Source: Azorhizobium caulinodans ORS 571
GTDB lineage: Bacteria > Pseudomonadota > Alphaproteobacteria > Rhizobiales > Xanthobacteraceae
NCBI RefSeq assembly: GCF_000010525.1
Contig: NC_009937.1
Coordinates: 2,485,501 to 2,549,500 of the forward strand
Length of the DNA stretch: 64,000 nt
Direction of reading: 5' to 3'
Made by a program: the position numbers and the translations under genes
Part shown: piece after piece, positions 7,957 through 16,309 of the stretch
Layout: each line of letters opens with the position of its first letter
How positions within the stretch are numbered: the first letter of the stretch is position 1
Notes under the pieces: generated by a model
Told to the model about the DNA's origin: nothing
Databases searched by the model: none
The model's input: the letters and a program-made list of their open reading frames with translations, nothing else

Positions 7957-8928
7957 TCACTCGTTGATCGAGGCGCCCGAGGCTTTCACGACCGGCCCCC
8001 ATTTGGCGAGTTCCGCCTTCACATGGGCCGCCAGTGCATCGGGCGTGCTGCCGACGGAGACGGCGCTGATGTCCGCGAGCTTGGCCTTCACGTCCGGATC
8101 GGCCACGGCCGCCGCGCCGGCCTTGGCCAGCTTGTCGATGATGGCCATGGGCGTGCCGGCCGGGGCGAAGATGGCGTTCCAGCTATAGGTCTCATAGCCG
8201 GGCAGGCCGGATTCCGAGACGGTGGGCAGGTCCGGCGCGGCGGGCGAGCGGTCCTTGGTGGTGACGGCAAGGCCGACGACGGAGCCCTTGCGGATATGGC
8301 CGATGGCCGAGGGCAGGTTGTCGAACATGATCTTCACCTGACCGCTCACCACGTCCAGCATGGCCGGTCCGGCGCCCTTGTAGGGCACGTGCACCATCTT
8401 CACGCCCGCCATGCTCTCGAACAGCGCGCCGGAGAGGTGCAGCGGCGTGCCGATGCCCGAGGAGGCATATTCATATTTGCCCGGATTGGCCTTCAGCAGG
8501 GCGATCAACTCTTCCGTGGTCTTCACGTTCAGCGAGGGGTGGACGATCACCACGTTGGGCACGTTCACCAGCAGCGAGACCGGGGCGAAGTCCTTCACCG
8601 GATCGTAGGGCATCTTGGTGTAGAGGGCCGGATTGATGGCGTGCGTCGCCACCGTCCCCATCAGCACCGTGTAACCGTCAGGTGCGGCCTTCGCGACAGC
8701 CGCCGCGCCGAGGTTGCCGCCGGCGCCGCCGCGATTGTCCACGATCACCTGCTGCTTCAGGATCTCGCTCATCTTGGCGGCGATGATGCGGGCGACGATG
8801 TCCGTCGAACCACCGGCCGCGAAGGGCACGATGAGGCGGATCGGCCGGTTGGGATAATCCTCCTGCGCATGCAGGGGGCCGCAGATCAGGGCCAGCGCGA
8901 GAGCCAGCAGGGCCGTCAGACGTGTCAT
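7957..8928 (-). CDS. Tripartite tricarboxylate transporter (Bug family) substrate-binding protein
   Basis: This 323-residue periplasmic binding protein has a signal peptide ending LHAQ near residue 22. The family signatures are YPNRPIRLIVPFAAGGSTD, the loop DNRGGAGGN and the second-domain PDGYTVLMG. Bug proteins bind small carboxylates or similar ligands and usually feed TctAB permeases. No tctA or tctB gene is visible nearby, so its partner, if any, is elsewhere. The ligand cannot be read; the Asp of the D-N-R-G-G loop suggests a typical carboxylate pocket. It is convergent with metG. Confidence 0.88.
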   Translation of the reverse strand: MTRLTALLALALALICGPLHAQEDYPNRPIRLIVPFAAGGSTDIVARIIAAKMSEILKQQVIVDNRGGAGGNLGAAAVAKAAPDGYTVLMGTVATHAINPALYTKMPYDPVKDFAPVSLLVNVPNVVIVHPSLNVKTTEELIALLKANPGKYEYASSGIGTPLHLSGALFESMAGVKMVHVPYKGAGPAMLDVVSGQVKIMFDNLPSAIGHIRKGSVVGLAVTTKDRSPAAPDLPTVSESGLPGYETYSWNAIFAPAGTPMAIIDKLAKAGAAAVADPDVKAKLADISAVSVGSTPDALAAHVKAELAKWGPVVKASGASINE

Positions 8929-9040
8929 GGCGTTCCTCCAAACGCGGCATGCCGGGCATGCCGTAGGGGAATTAGGAGGATGGATGCCGTAACGTCAACT
9001 TTCCGCGGAGATACGGAGCGTCGCCGCGACCCAGTGCCCC

Positions 9041-9598
9041 TCAATCGCCGGCGCCTTTGGTGGGGATGCGCTCCACCAGCAGAAGTGTCGCAGCCGCCAG
9101 AAGAATCTTCACCACTGCACCGGGCAGGAAGGGCACGAGCCCTTTCTCCACGGAGAGCGGAATGCCGATTTTCGTGGCCAGCCAGCCAACGCCGATGGTG
9201 AGGAGAATGGCGTGGCCCAAAGCCATCAGGCCGATCAGCGACAGGGTCGTATGCCGGCTGCGCTCCGCCAGATATCCCACCACCAGTGCGGCGATGAGAA
9301 AGCCGGCCAGATAGCCGCCCGTGGGCCCGAGCAGGACAGAAATGCCGCCCTTCGCGCCCGAAAACACCGGCAGGCCGAGAAGGCCCACCACGAGGTAGGC
9401 CAGCGTGATCTCGCCCGCGAGGCGCCATCCGGCGAGGGCGGCGAGGGTGACCAGGGCATAGCTCTGCAGCGTCATGGGGACAGGCACCATGGGCACGTTG
9501 ACCTGCGCACTGCCCGCGAGGGCTGCGGTACCGACGGTCACCAGCAGGAGGCGCGCGACGCGCGAGCGGAAGGCGATGCGGGCGAGCGGAATGGTCAT
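9041..9598 (-). CDS. bioY: Biotin transporter BioY
   Basis: This 185-residue polytopic membrane protein has about six hydrophobic segments. It contains the BioY landmarks VPMTLQSYALVTLAALAG and GPTGGYLAGF, the S-component substrate-binding regions. BioY takes up biotin alone or with an energy-coupling factor module. ATG 9598 was chosen because AGGAG lies eight bases upstream; the longer open frame beyond it has no membrane character. No bioMN or BioR operator is visible in the 139-base gap to tatD. Confidence 0.88.
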   Translation of the reverse strand: MTIPLARIAFRSRVARLLLVTVGTAALAGSAQVNVPMVPVPMTLQSYALVTLAALAGWRLAGEITLAYLVVGLLGLPVFSGAKGGISVLLGPTGGYLAGFLIAALVVGYLAERSRHTTLSLIGLMALGHAILLTIGVGWLATKIGIPLSVEKGLVPFLPGAVVKILLAAATLLLVERIPTKGAGD

Positions 9599-9737
9599 GT
9601 GGACGGCTCCTGACGATCCTCTCTCGGTCAGGGCGGGGCACGAGGCAAGCACAAAGCACTGCGCGGCTCGACGGACGTCCCCCCAGCGCTTATGTGAGGC
9701 GCACGTGCCTCGCCCCACCAGAGTTGCCTGATCCGTT

Positions 9738-10517
9738 ATGCTCGTCGACAGCCACTGCCACCTCGACTTTCCCGATTTCGCCGCCGAACTGCCCGATGTG
9801 GTGGCGCGCGCCAAGGCGGCGGGGGTGTCGCACCTCGTGACCATTTCGACGCGGGTGAGGCGTTTTCCGGAAATCCTCGCCATTGCCGAGCGCTTTGACG
9901 AGGTGAGCTGCTCGGTGGGCACCCATCCCCATCAGGCGGCGGAGGAACTGGACATCACCACCGCCGATCTGGTGCGGTTGTCCGCCCATCCCAAGGTGGT
10001 GGCGATCGGCGAGGTGGGGCTGGATTATCATTACGACAACAGCCCCCGCGAGGCGCAGGCGCACGGCTTCCACACCCACATCGCCGCCGCGCGCGAGACC
10101 GGCCTGCCGCTGGTGATCCATGCCCGCGAGGCGGATGATGACGTGGCCGAGATCCTGGAGACTGAAAGCGCCAAGGGCGCCTTTCCCTTCCTGCTGCATT
10201 GCTACACGGGTGGGGCTGATCTGGCGCACCGCGCGGTGAAGCTGGGCGGCTATGTGTCCTTCTCGGGCGTCATCACCTTCAAGAAGAGCGAGGACCTGCG
10301 TGCGCTCGCGGCCAGTCTGCCGCAGGACCGGCTGCTGGTGGAGACGGACGCGCCCTTCCTCGCGCCGACGCCCCATCGCGGCAAGCGCAACGAGCCGGCC
10401 TTCGTGCGCAACACGGCGATGGTGCTGGCGGAAACGCTTGGCGTGAGCCTTGAGGAGATCGGCGCCGTCACCACGGAGAATTTCTACAGGCTGTTCTCCA
10501 AGGCGCGGCGGACATAA
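9738..10517 (+). CDS. tatD: TatD family metal-dependent deoxyribonuclease
   Basis: This 259-residue TIM-barrel hydrolase has the HxH metal site (His6, His8) and further ligands in GEVGLDYHYD, HARE, HCYTGG and ETDAPFLAP. TatD proteins are 3'-5' exonucleases acting on damaged DNA. In many alphaproteobacteria the gene follows tmk-holB-metG; here the orphan Bug receptor and bioY, both reversed, separate it from metG. The length and motif set are standard. Confidence 0.92.
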   Translation: MLVDSHCHLDFPDFAAELPDVVARAKAAGVSHLVTISTRVRRFPEILAIAERFDEVSCSVGTHPHQAAEELDITTADLVRLSAHPKVVAIGEVGLDYHYDNSPREAQAHGFHTHIAAARETGLPLVIHAREADDDVAEILETESAKGAFPFLLHCYTGGADLAHRAVKLGGYVSFSGVITFKKSEDLRALAASLPQDRLLVETDAPFLAPTPHRGKRNEPAFVRNTAMVLAETLGVSLEEIGAVTTENFYRLFSKARRT

Positions 10518-10567
10518 GCCTCGCAAGCGTCGACGTCCCCGCGCCAAAAGGACAAGAACCGGAGGAA

Positions 10568-11113
10568 ATGCGCTTGGACCACGATCATTATGCGGACGCC
10601 TACATCCGGGGGATCCTGGACGGTGTGAAGACCATCGCCATCGTGGGCGCGAGCGCCAATGCGGTGCGCCCCTCCTTCTTCGTGACCAAGTATCTCGCCG
10701 AGCGCGGCTATCGCGTCTTCCCGGTCAATCCGGGGCAGGCGGGCAAGGAGATCGCCGGCCTGCCGGCCTACGCCCGGCTGGCGGACATTTCCGAACCCGT
10801 CGATATGGTCGACGTCTTCCGTGCCTCCGAGCACGTGCCGCAGGTGCTCGATGAGGTGCTGGCTCTTTCGCCGCTCCCGAAGGTGCTCTGGCTCCAGCTC
10901 GGCGTGCGCCACGCCGAGGTGGCCCGCAAGGCGGAGGCCGCGGGTCTTAAGGTGGTGATGAACCGCTGCCCCAAGATCGAGTACGGCCGGCTGTCCGGCG
11001 AGATCGGATGGACCGGCGTCAACAGCCGCACCATTTCTGCGAAGAGGCCCAAGCGGCTGGGGCAGGGCGTGCAGCGCCTCTCCATCAGCCGTACATCGAC
11101 ACCGCCCGAATAG
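10568..11113 (+). CDS. CoA-binding (Rossmann) domain protein
   Basis: This 181-residue protein carries the CoA_binding_2 fold: KTIAIVGASAN near residue 20, then RVFPVNPG, and the C-terminal VMNRCPKIEYGRL. The family resembles the CoA-binding half of succinyl-CoA synthetase but has no catalytic partner domain, and its role is unknown. ATG 10568 sits very close to GGAGG; TTG 10574 has better spacing and may be the true start. It is often found just before O-acetylhomoserine sulfhydrylase, as here, which hints at a link to sulfur amino-acid metabolism. Confidence 0.85.
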   Translation: MRLDHDHYADAYIRGILDGVKTIAIVGASANAVRPSFFVTKYLAERGYRVFPVNPGQAGKEIAGLPAYARLADISEPVDMVDVFRASEHVPQVLDEVLALSPLPKVLWLQLGVRHAEVARKAEAAGLKVVMNRCPKIEYGRLSGEIGWTGVNSRTISAKRPKRLGQGVQRLSISRTSTPPE

Positions 11114-11114
11114 C

Positions 11115-11140
11115 GCGGACGGAGCCGTCCGCGGTTAATT
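11115..11140 (+). terminator. Possible terminator after the CoA-binding gene
   Basis: The stem GCGGACG/CGTCCGC (11115-11132) is followed by GGTTAATTAA. The tail is only weakly T-rich. Confidence 0.4.
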
Positions 11141-11158
11141 AACTCACCCGATCTGGTA

Positions 11159-11181
11159 GGTGTGGAAATTAACGCCACACC
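11159..11181 (+). promoter_or_regulatory. Leader hairpin upstream of the methionine-synthesis gene
   Basis: GGTGTGG and CCACACC form a 7-bp perfect stem around a nine-base AT-rich loop, about 100 bases before the start of the sulfhydrylase gene. It does not fit the SAM-II aptamer plan I checked. It could be a leader control element or chance. Confidence 0.3.
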
Positions 11182-11282
11182 GCTGCATGATCCATAATTG
11201 CACGATCAAACCATGTTCGTCGTGCACATAAGCGCATCCGCCGGGCGGCTTCCGGCGCGGTGCCATACGGAGAGGCAAGCCC

Positions 11283-12566
11283 ATGAGCGAACGCACGCCC
11301 GGTTTTTCCACCCTCGCCATTCACGCGGGGGCTCAGCCCGACCCCACCACCGGCGCGCGGGCAACGCCCATCTACCAGACCACCTCCTTCGTCTTCGACG
11401 ACGTGGACCATGCGGCGGCGCTGTTCGGGCTCCAGACCTTCGGCAACATCTACACGCGCATCGGCAACCCGACCGTCGCTGTGCTGGAGGAGCGGGTGGC
11501 GGCGCTGGAAGGCGGCACGGCGGCGCTTGCGGTCGCATCCGGCCATGCGGCGCAGCATCTGGTGTTCCACACGCTGCTGACGTCTGGCGACGAATTCGTC
11601 GCCTCGCGCAAGCTCTATGGCGGCTCCATCAACCAGTTCAACCATGCCTTCAAGAGCTACGGCTGGAACGTCGCCTGGGCCGATCCCGATAATGTCTCCA
11701 GCTTCGAGCGGGCCATCACGCCGAAGACCAAGGCGATCTTCATCGAGAGCCTCGCCAACCCCGGCGGCATCGTCACCGACATCAAGGCCATCTCGGCGGT
11801 CGCGAAGAAGGCAGGCATCCCGCTGATCGTCGATAACACGCTGGCGACGCCCTACCTCTGGCGGCCAATCGAGCATGGCGCGGACATCGTCATCCATTCC
11901 GCCACCAAGTTCCTGGGCGGTCACGGCAATTCCATCGGCGGCGTGATCGTGGACGCGGGCACGTTCGACTGGACGGCCAGCGGGCGCTATCCTTTCCTCA
12001 CCCAGCCCCGGCCCGAGTATCAGGGCATCGTGCTGCACGAGACCTTCGGTAATTTCGCCTTCGCCATCGCCGCCCGCGTCCTGGGCCTGCGCGATCTCGG
12101 GCCGGCGCTCTCGCCCTTCAATGCCTTCCTGATCCTCACCGGCATCGAGACGCTGGGACTGCGCGTGCAGCGCCACAGCGACAATGCGCTGGCGGTGGCC
12201 AATTTCCTGAGCACCCATCCGGCAGTGGAAGGGGTGAGCTATGCGGGGCTGCCGGGTGACCGCTACCATGACCTCGCCAAGGCCTATCTGCCGAAGGGCG
12301 CGGGTGCGGTCTTCACCTTCCGGCTGAAGGGCGGCTATCAGGCGGGCGTGAACCTCGTCTCCAATGTCGAGCTGTTCTCGCATCTCGCCAATATCGGCGA
12401 CACCCGCTCGCTCATCATCCACCCCGCTTCCACCACCCACCGCCAGCTCTCGGACGAGCAGAAGACGCTGGCCGGTGCCGGCCCCGAGGTGGTGCGTCTG
12501 TCGGTCGGCATCGAGGACGTGGCGGACATCATTGCCGATCTCGATCAGGCGCTTGCGAAGGCCTGA
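11283..12566 (+). CDS. metY: O-acetylhomoserine aminocarboxypropyltransferase (sulfhydrylase)
   Basis: This 427-residue PLP enzyme of the Cys/Met metabolism family makes homocysteine from O-acetylhomoserine and sulfide. The PLP lysine is Lys209 in SATKFLGGHG, and NPTVAVLEERVAALEGG and the C-terminal HPASTTHRQL are typical of the MetY/OAH sulfhydrylase branch rather than MetB or MetC. It starts at ATG 11283 after GAGAGG. The gene stands downstream of the CoA-binding protein gene with a 169-base leader that may carry control elements. Confidence 0.9.
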   Translation: MSERTPGFSTLAIHAGAQPDPTTGARATPIYQTTSFVFDDVDHAAALFGLQTFGNIYTRIGNPTVAVLEERVAALEGGTAALAVASGHAAQHLVFHTLLTSGDEFVASRKLYGGSINQFNHAFKSYGWNVAWADPDNVSSFERAITPKTKAIFIESLANPGGIVTDIKAISAVAKKAGIPLIVDNTLATPYLWRPIEHGADIVIHSATKFLGGHGNSIGGVIVDAGTFDWTASGRYPFLTQPRPEYQGIVLHETFGNFAFAIAARVLGLRDLGPALSPFNAFLILTGIETLGLRVQRHSDNALAVANFLSTHPAVEGVSYAGLPGDRYHDLAKAYLPKGAGAVFTFRLKGGYQAGVNLVSNVELFSHLANIGDTRSLIIHPASTTHRQLSDEQKTLAGAGPEVVRLSVGIEDVADIIADLDQALAKA

Positions 12567-12611
12567 GGCGGCTCGCGCCCGCGCTGGCCGGATGGCCGGC
12601 GCGGGTATCCA

Positions 12612-13499
12612 TCAGTTGCGCGCGCCGTGGACCTCGCGGGCGAGCGCGAGCCAGGCGCGGGCGGCGTGGGACAGATAACCGCCCCGGCGCCAGACCAGCG
12701 CCATGTGCCAGGCGGTGTCCGGCTCGTCCAGCAGCACGCGGGCAACGCCCGGATGGTGGCGCTGCTCGGCGATCATGCGGGGCAGGAAGGCCGTGCCGAG
12801 GCCCGCTGCCGCCAGCCCCACGAGGAAGTCGATCTGGCCGCTGCGGGCGGCAATCTGGGGGGTGATTCCCTGCTTCTGGCAGGCCTCCCGCAGTACCTTG
12901 TTGAGCGCGAAGCCTTCCTCGAAGAAGAGGAAGGGCGAGGCGGCAAGATCGGCCAGCCGGCAGGATGCGGCGCCGGCCAGGGGGTGGGTGTCGGCCACCA
13001 GCGCCACCAGCGGCTCGTCATGCACCGACTGCCACTCGAATTCGTCGGTGATGGGCAGGAGCGATCCGGCAAGGTCGAGATCGCCGGCGAGGATCATCTC
13101 CTCGAGACGCGCGCTGCCGTGTTCCACGAGCTGGATGTCGATGCCCGGATAGCGGCTCCGGTAGAGCGCGAAGAGCGGCGCATAGAGGGTATCGCTGCCA
13201 AGCGGCGGCAGGCCGAGGCGCAGGCTGCCGCGCTTGAGGCCGCGCAACTCCCCGAGTTCGGCCACCAGATCGTCCCGCTCGGCCAGCATGGTCACGGCGC
13301 GGCGATAGACGATCTCGCCCGCGGCCGTAAGCCGGCTCTTGTGCCCGACGCGGTCGAGCAGGGGGACGCCCAGCTCGTCCTCCAGTTGCTTCACCGCCTT
13401 GCTGATGGTGCTCTGGGTGGCGAAGACGGCCTTGGCGGCCTGGGAAAAGCCGCCCTGCCGGACCACCTCCACGAAGGCGCGGAGTGTGCGCAGTTCCAT
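12612..13499 (-). CDS. LysR-type transcriptional regulator, divergent from lrgAB
   Basis: This 295-residue LysR protein has a winged helix-turn-helix in residues 1-60 (GGFSQAAKAVFATQSTISKAVKQLE) and a periplasmic-binding-like effector domain. ATG 13499 begins the conserved MELRTLRAF; the frame extends 12 codons further. It is read away from lrgA across a 121-base gap that holds overlapping palindromes. By analogy with CidR, a LysR regulator divergent from cidABC in Gram-positive bacteria, it probably controls the lrgAB pair. The effector is unknown. Confidence 0.9.
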   Translation of the reverse strand: MELRTLRAFVEVVRQGGFSQAAKAVFATQSTISKAVKQLEDELGVPLLDRVGHKSRLTAAGEIVYRRAVTMLAERDDLVAELGELRGLKRGSLRLGLPPLGSDTLYAPLFALYRSRYPGIDIQLVEHGSARLEEMILAGDLDLAGSLLPITDEFEWQSVHDEPLVALVADTHPLAGAASCRLADLAASPFLFFEEGFALNKVLREACQKQGITPQIAARSGQIDFLVGLAAAGLGTAFLPRMIAEQRHHPGVARVLLDEPDTAWHMALVWRRGGYLSHAARAWLALAREVHGARN

Positions 13500-13540
13500 C
13501 GATATTCCGATCGCGACTGAAATAAATTCGTCCAATTCAT

Positions 13541-13566
13541 TTTACGCATGATGCGTTGCAACGTAA
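13541..13566. promoter_or_regulatory. Overlapping palindromes in the lysR-lrgA divergent gap
   Basis: ACGCAT-G-ATGCGT (13544-13556) is a perfect 6+6 inverted repeat, and CGTTGCAACG (13554-13563) is a second palindrome overlapping it. The pair is bounded by TTACG and CGTAA. It lies about 45 bases from the regulator start and 55 from lrgA, a suitable place for a LysR operator. Confidence 0.5.
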
Positions 13567-13620
13567 AGTGCAAGGCAAGTCGGATGAACCGGCGCCTTCC
13601 AGCATTTACATGGTTTTCCC

Positions 13621-14016
13621 ATGCCCCGTTCCCTCAGTACCCGCCTCTCCATGCTGCACCGCACTCGCCCGGTGCAGATCGCCGTTCTCGGCGCCTTCTG
13701 GTTCTTCGGCGACACGGCCGCGCGCGCCATGGGCCTGCCCATTCCCGGCGGCGTCATCGGCATGCTGGCGCTGCTCACGCTGCTCGGCACCGGCCTGATG
13801 AAGGTGACGAGCGTCGGCGGCGGCGCGAAGGTGCTGCTGGCGGAAATGCTGCTCTTCTTCGTGCCGTCCGTTCTCGCCGTGCTCGACCACCGCGAGTTCA
13901 TCGGTGCCGTCGGTCTCAAGATCGCCGCCGTGATCTTCGTCGGCACGGTCATGGTGATGGTGGTCACGGCCCTCACCGTGGACCTCTGCTACCGCTGGCA
14001 GGCCCGTCATGCCTGA
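13621..14016 (+). CDS. lrgA: CidA/LrgA family holin-like membrane protein
   Basis: This 131-residue protein has four predicted membrane segments. The family signature is clear: GLPIPGGVIGMLALL near residue 40, then EMLLFFVPSVLAVL. LrgA/CidA proteins resemble phage holins and affect murein hydrolase export and overflow metabolite handling. It overlaps lrgB by eight bases, so the two are translated together. The upstream LysR gene is divergent. Confidence 0.88.
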   Translation: MPRSLSTRLSMLHRTRPVQIAVLGAFWFFGDTAARAMGLPIPGGVIGMLALLTLLGTGLMKVTSVGGGAKVLLAEMLLFFVPSVLAVLDHREFIGAVGLKIAAVIFVGTVMVMVVTALTVDLCYRWQARHA

Positions 14017-14710
14017 TGCCTTGCAGAGCCTTCTGGGCGCGCTGTTCTGGTCGCTGGTGACCATCGGCTGCTACGCGCTGGCGCGGCTCATCAATCAGAA
14101 GGCGCGGGCCTGGTGGTCGTCGCCGCTGATGCTCACGCCGGTCGCCGTGGGCGCCATCGTTGTCCTGCTGCACACGGGCTATGCCTCCTACATCCAGGGC
14201 ACGCACTGGCTGGCGCTGATGATGGGTCCGGCGACGGTTGCCTTCGCCATTCCGCTCTATGAACACCGCGCCACCATCCGCAAGCATTGGCCGGTGCTGC
14301 TGGCGGGCGTCGCCATCGGCAGCATCACCGCCATGGGAACGGCCTTTGCGCTCGCCTACTGGCTGGACATTCCTTCCGTGCTGCGGGCGAGCCTCATGCC
14401 CCGCTCCACCAGCACGCCCTTCGCCATGGCGGCCTCCAGCGAGATCGGCGGCATGCCGGAACTGACCGCCGTCTTCGTCATCATCACCGGCGCGACCGGT
14501 GCGGCGGTCGGCGAGACGTTGCTACGCTTCATGCCCGTCCGCTCCTCGCTGGCCCGTGGCGCCGTGCTCGGCATGGGCGCCCATGGCGCAGGCGTCGCCA
14601 AGGCTCACCAGATGGGATCGGAAGAAGGGTCCATCGCCGGCCTCGTGATGATCCTCGCCGGCTGCTTCAATCTGCTCATGGCGCCGATCGTGGCGATGGT
14701 CATGGGCTGA
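14009..14710 (+). CDS. lrgB: LrgB/CidB family membrane protein
   Basis: This 233-residue polytopic protein is the usual partner of LrgA. It carries GPATVAFAIPLYEH, LMPRSTSTPFAMAAS and the C-terminal GAHGAGVAKAHQMG, all strong LrgB-family motifs. The pair acts in the inner membrane and has been linked to murein hydrolase control and to glycolate or pyruvate movement in different organisms; which applies here cannot be told. A bidirectional-looking terminator follows. Confidence 0.9.
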   Translation: MPDALQSLLGALFWSLVTIGCYALARLINQKARAWWSSPLMLTPVAVGAIVVLLHTGYASYIQGTHWLALMMGPATVAFAIPLYEHRATIRKHWPVLLAGVAIGSITAMGTAFALAYWLDIPSVLRASLMPRSTSTPFAMAASSEIGGMPELTAVFVIITGATGAAVGETLLRFMPVRSSLARGAVLGMGAHGAGVAKAHQMGSEEGSIAGLVMILAGCFNLLMAPIVAMVMG

Positions 14711-14749
14711 GGCGCATCTCCGCGCCCGCCTGATCCCCGATCGGCAGAA

Positions 14750-14787
14750 CCGCCCGCGCAGGTGCCGCTGCGCGGGCGGTTTCGTTT
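14750..14787. terminator. Terminator between lrgB and ctaA
   Basis: A 12-bp perfect stem (14750-14761 with 14768-14779) around GTGCCG is followed by TTTCGTTT. It separates the convergent lrgB and heme A synthase genes. Confidence 0.75.
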
Positions 14788-14801
14788 GTTGCGTCTTGGG
14801 C

Positions 14802-15869
14802 TCAGGCCACGATCTGGCGGCGGTTGCTGTCGCTGGCGTGGATCATGGCCGCGATGAGCACCAGCGTCGCGCCCAGTTGATGGGCCAGCGCCAGATCGAG
14901 CGGCACCATATGCACCAGCGTCAGAATGCCGAGCATCGCCTGAGCTGCCACCAGCGCGAACACAAGCGTGGCGCGGCGGGCGGCGGTGCCGCCGAGGCGG
15001 AGGCAATCCAGAAGGTGCAGGAAGGCCAGCGCGAAGATGAGATAGGCGATGCTCCGGTGCACGAACTGAACCGTCATCGCGTTCTCGAAGAGATTGCGCC
15101 ACAGCGGCTGCATGGCGCCGAGCTGGCCCGCGGCGGGCACCAGATGGCCGTCCATCAGCGGCCAGGTGTTGAAGGACATGCCGGCATCGAGGCCGGCCAC
15201 GAGGCCGCCGGCGAAGATCTGGAGCAGGACAAGGCCGACCAGCACACGCGCCGTCAGCCGCACGCGAGCGGGCAGGGCCTGCGCAGCAAGAGGGGAAAGG
15301 CTGCGGGCCACGGCAACGATGGCGGTGAGGATGATGCACGCGAGCGTCAGGTGGACGGCGAGGCGATACTGGCTGACGGACGTGTGCTCCGTGAGGCCCG
15401 AGGCCACCATCCACCAGCCCACCGCGCCCTGAAGACCGCCGAGCAGGAACAGTCCGAAGCAGCGGGCGAGCAAAGTGCCGCGCAGGGCGCCGGTCAGCGC
15501 GAAATAGAGGAAGGGGAGGAAGAAGGCGAGGCCGATGACACGGCCGAGCAGGCGATGGCCCCATTCCCACCAATAGATGGTCTTGAAGGCTTCGAGGCCC
15601 ATGCCCTTGTTGAGGATTTCATACTGGGGAATGGTCTTGTAGCGGTCGAACTCGGCCTGCCAGTCCGCCTCCGAGAGCGGTGGCAGGGCGCCCGTTATCG
15701 GCTTCCACTCGGTGATGGAGAGGCCGGATTCGGTGAGGCGGGTCGCGCCGCCCACCACCACCATCAGCACGATGAGGGCGGCCACCGCATAGAGCCAGAC
15801 CTGGACCGCGCGAGGTGACCGCGCCGCGACAGGCGCGCCGGCGAGAGCCATGCCTTGTGCCTGCGACAT
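14802..15869 (-). CDS. ctaA: Heme A synthase (COX15/CtaA)
   Basis: This 355-residue inner-membrane enzyme has about eight transmembrane segments and oxidises the methyl group of heme O to make heme A for aa3-type cytochrome oxidase. Heme-ligating histidines are visible in [26 protein letters not shown] and [21 protein letters not shown] marks the first loop. ATG 15869 follows a GGAGAAGGG box. It implies aerobic respiration with a heme-A oxidase. The DUF2842 gene is divergent from it. Confidence 0.93.
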   Translation of the reverse strand: MSQAQGMALAGAPVAARSPRAVQVWLYAVAALIVLMVVVGGATRLTESGLSITEWKPITGALPPLSEADWQAEFDRYKTIPQYEILNKGMGLEAFKTIYWWEWGHRLLGRVIGLAFFLPFLYFALTGALRGTLLARCFGLFLLGGLQGAVGWWMVASGLTEHTSVSQYRLAVHLTLACIILTAIVAVARSLSPLAAQALPARVRLTARVLVGLVLLQIFAGGLVAGLDAGMSFNTWPLMDGHLVPAAGQLGAMQPLWRNLFENAMTVQFVHRSIAYLIFALAFLHLLDCLRLGGTAARRATLVFALVAAQAMLGILTLVHMVPLDLALAHQLGATLVLIAAMIHASDSNRRQIVA

Positions 15870-16086
15870 CGGTTTCCCTTCTCCTCGATATTCCTGCCCC
15901 CTGCGTTCCGTTATAGAGCAGCAAGGGGCCGTGCAAGGCGGCGCGCGGTCGCCGCCGATGACAGGCCCGTGTGGCGGGCGGCATCGGTGCCGGTCAGGAC
16001 CGTATTGATGTGCCGGTGGAAGTTGAGGGATGCCGGCTAAAGCCTTGGTCTGCCGGTGATGTTGTTCACGAGCACGGGGAGGGGCC

Positions 16087-16305
16087 ATGCGTCAGCGGGT
16101 GCGCAAGTTGATCGGAACGGTCCTGCTGCTGGTGCTGGTGGTCGTCTGGGCGGTGAGCGCCATGGCGCTGGCCCAGGGCCGCGTGACCGATCTGCCGTGG
16201 GCGTGGCAGACGGTGAGCTACATCCTGCTCGGAACGCTTTGGGTGATCCCCGCCGGCCTGCTGATCCGCTGGATGGAGCGGCCCGATCGTCCGCGCCCGT
16301 CCTGA
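16087..16305 (+). CDS. DUF2842 small membrane protein
   Basis: A 72-residue protein has two hydrophobic segments (about 9-29 and 43-60) separated by a short charged loop, ending [12 protein letters not shown]. The pattern fits DUF2842, an alphaproteobacterial family of unknown function. A GGGAGGGG box precedes ATG 16087. It is divergent from ctaA and convergent with the Wzz/Wzc-like gene, stopping four bases from that gene's end. Confidence 0.75.
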   Translation: MRQRVRKLIGTVLLLVLVVVWAVSAMALAQGRVTDLPWAWQTVSYILLGTLWVIPAGLLIRWMERPDRPRPS

Positions 16306-16309
16306 GCGG

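Noticed and set aside
9599-9737. BioR-type operator before bioY
   Set aside because: No TTATCTATAA-like sequence was found in the gap.
11114-11282. SAM-II riboswitch before the O-acetylhomoserine sulfhydrylase gene
   Set aside because: The conserved pseudoknot core and the GCTAAA-type 3' segment are not recognisable, and the main hairpin has only a nine-base loop.
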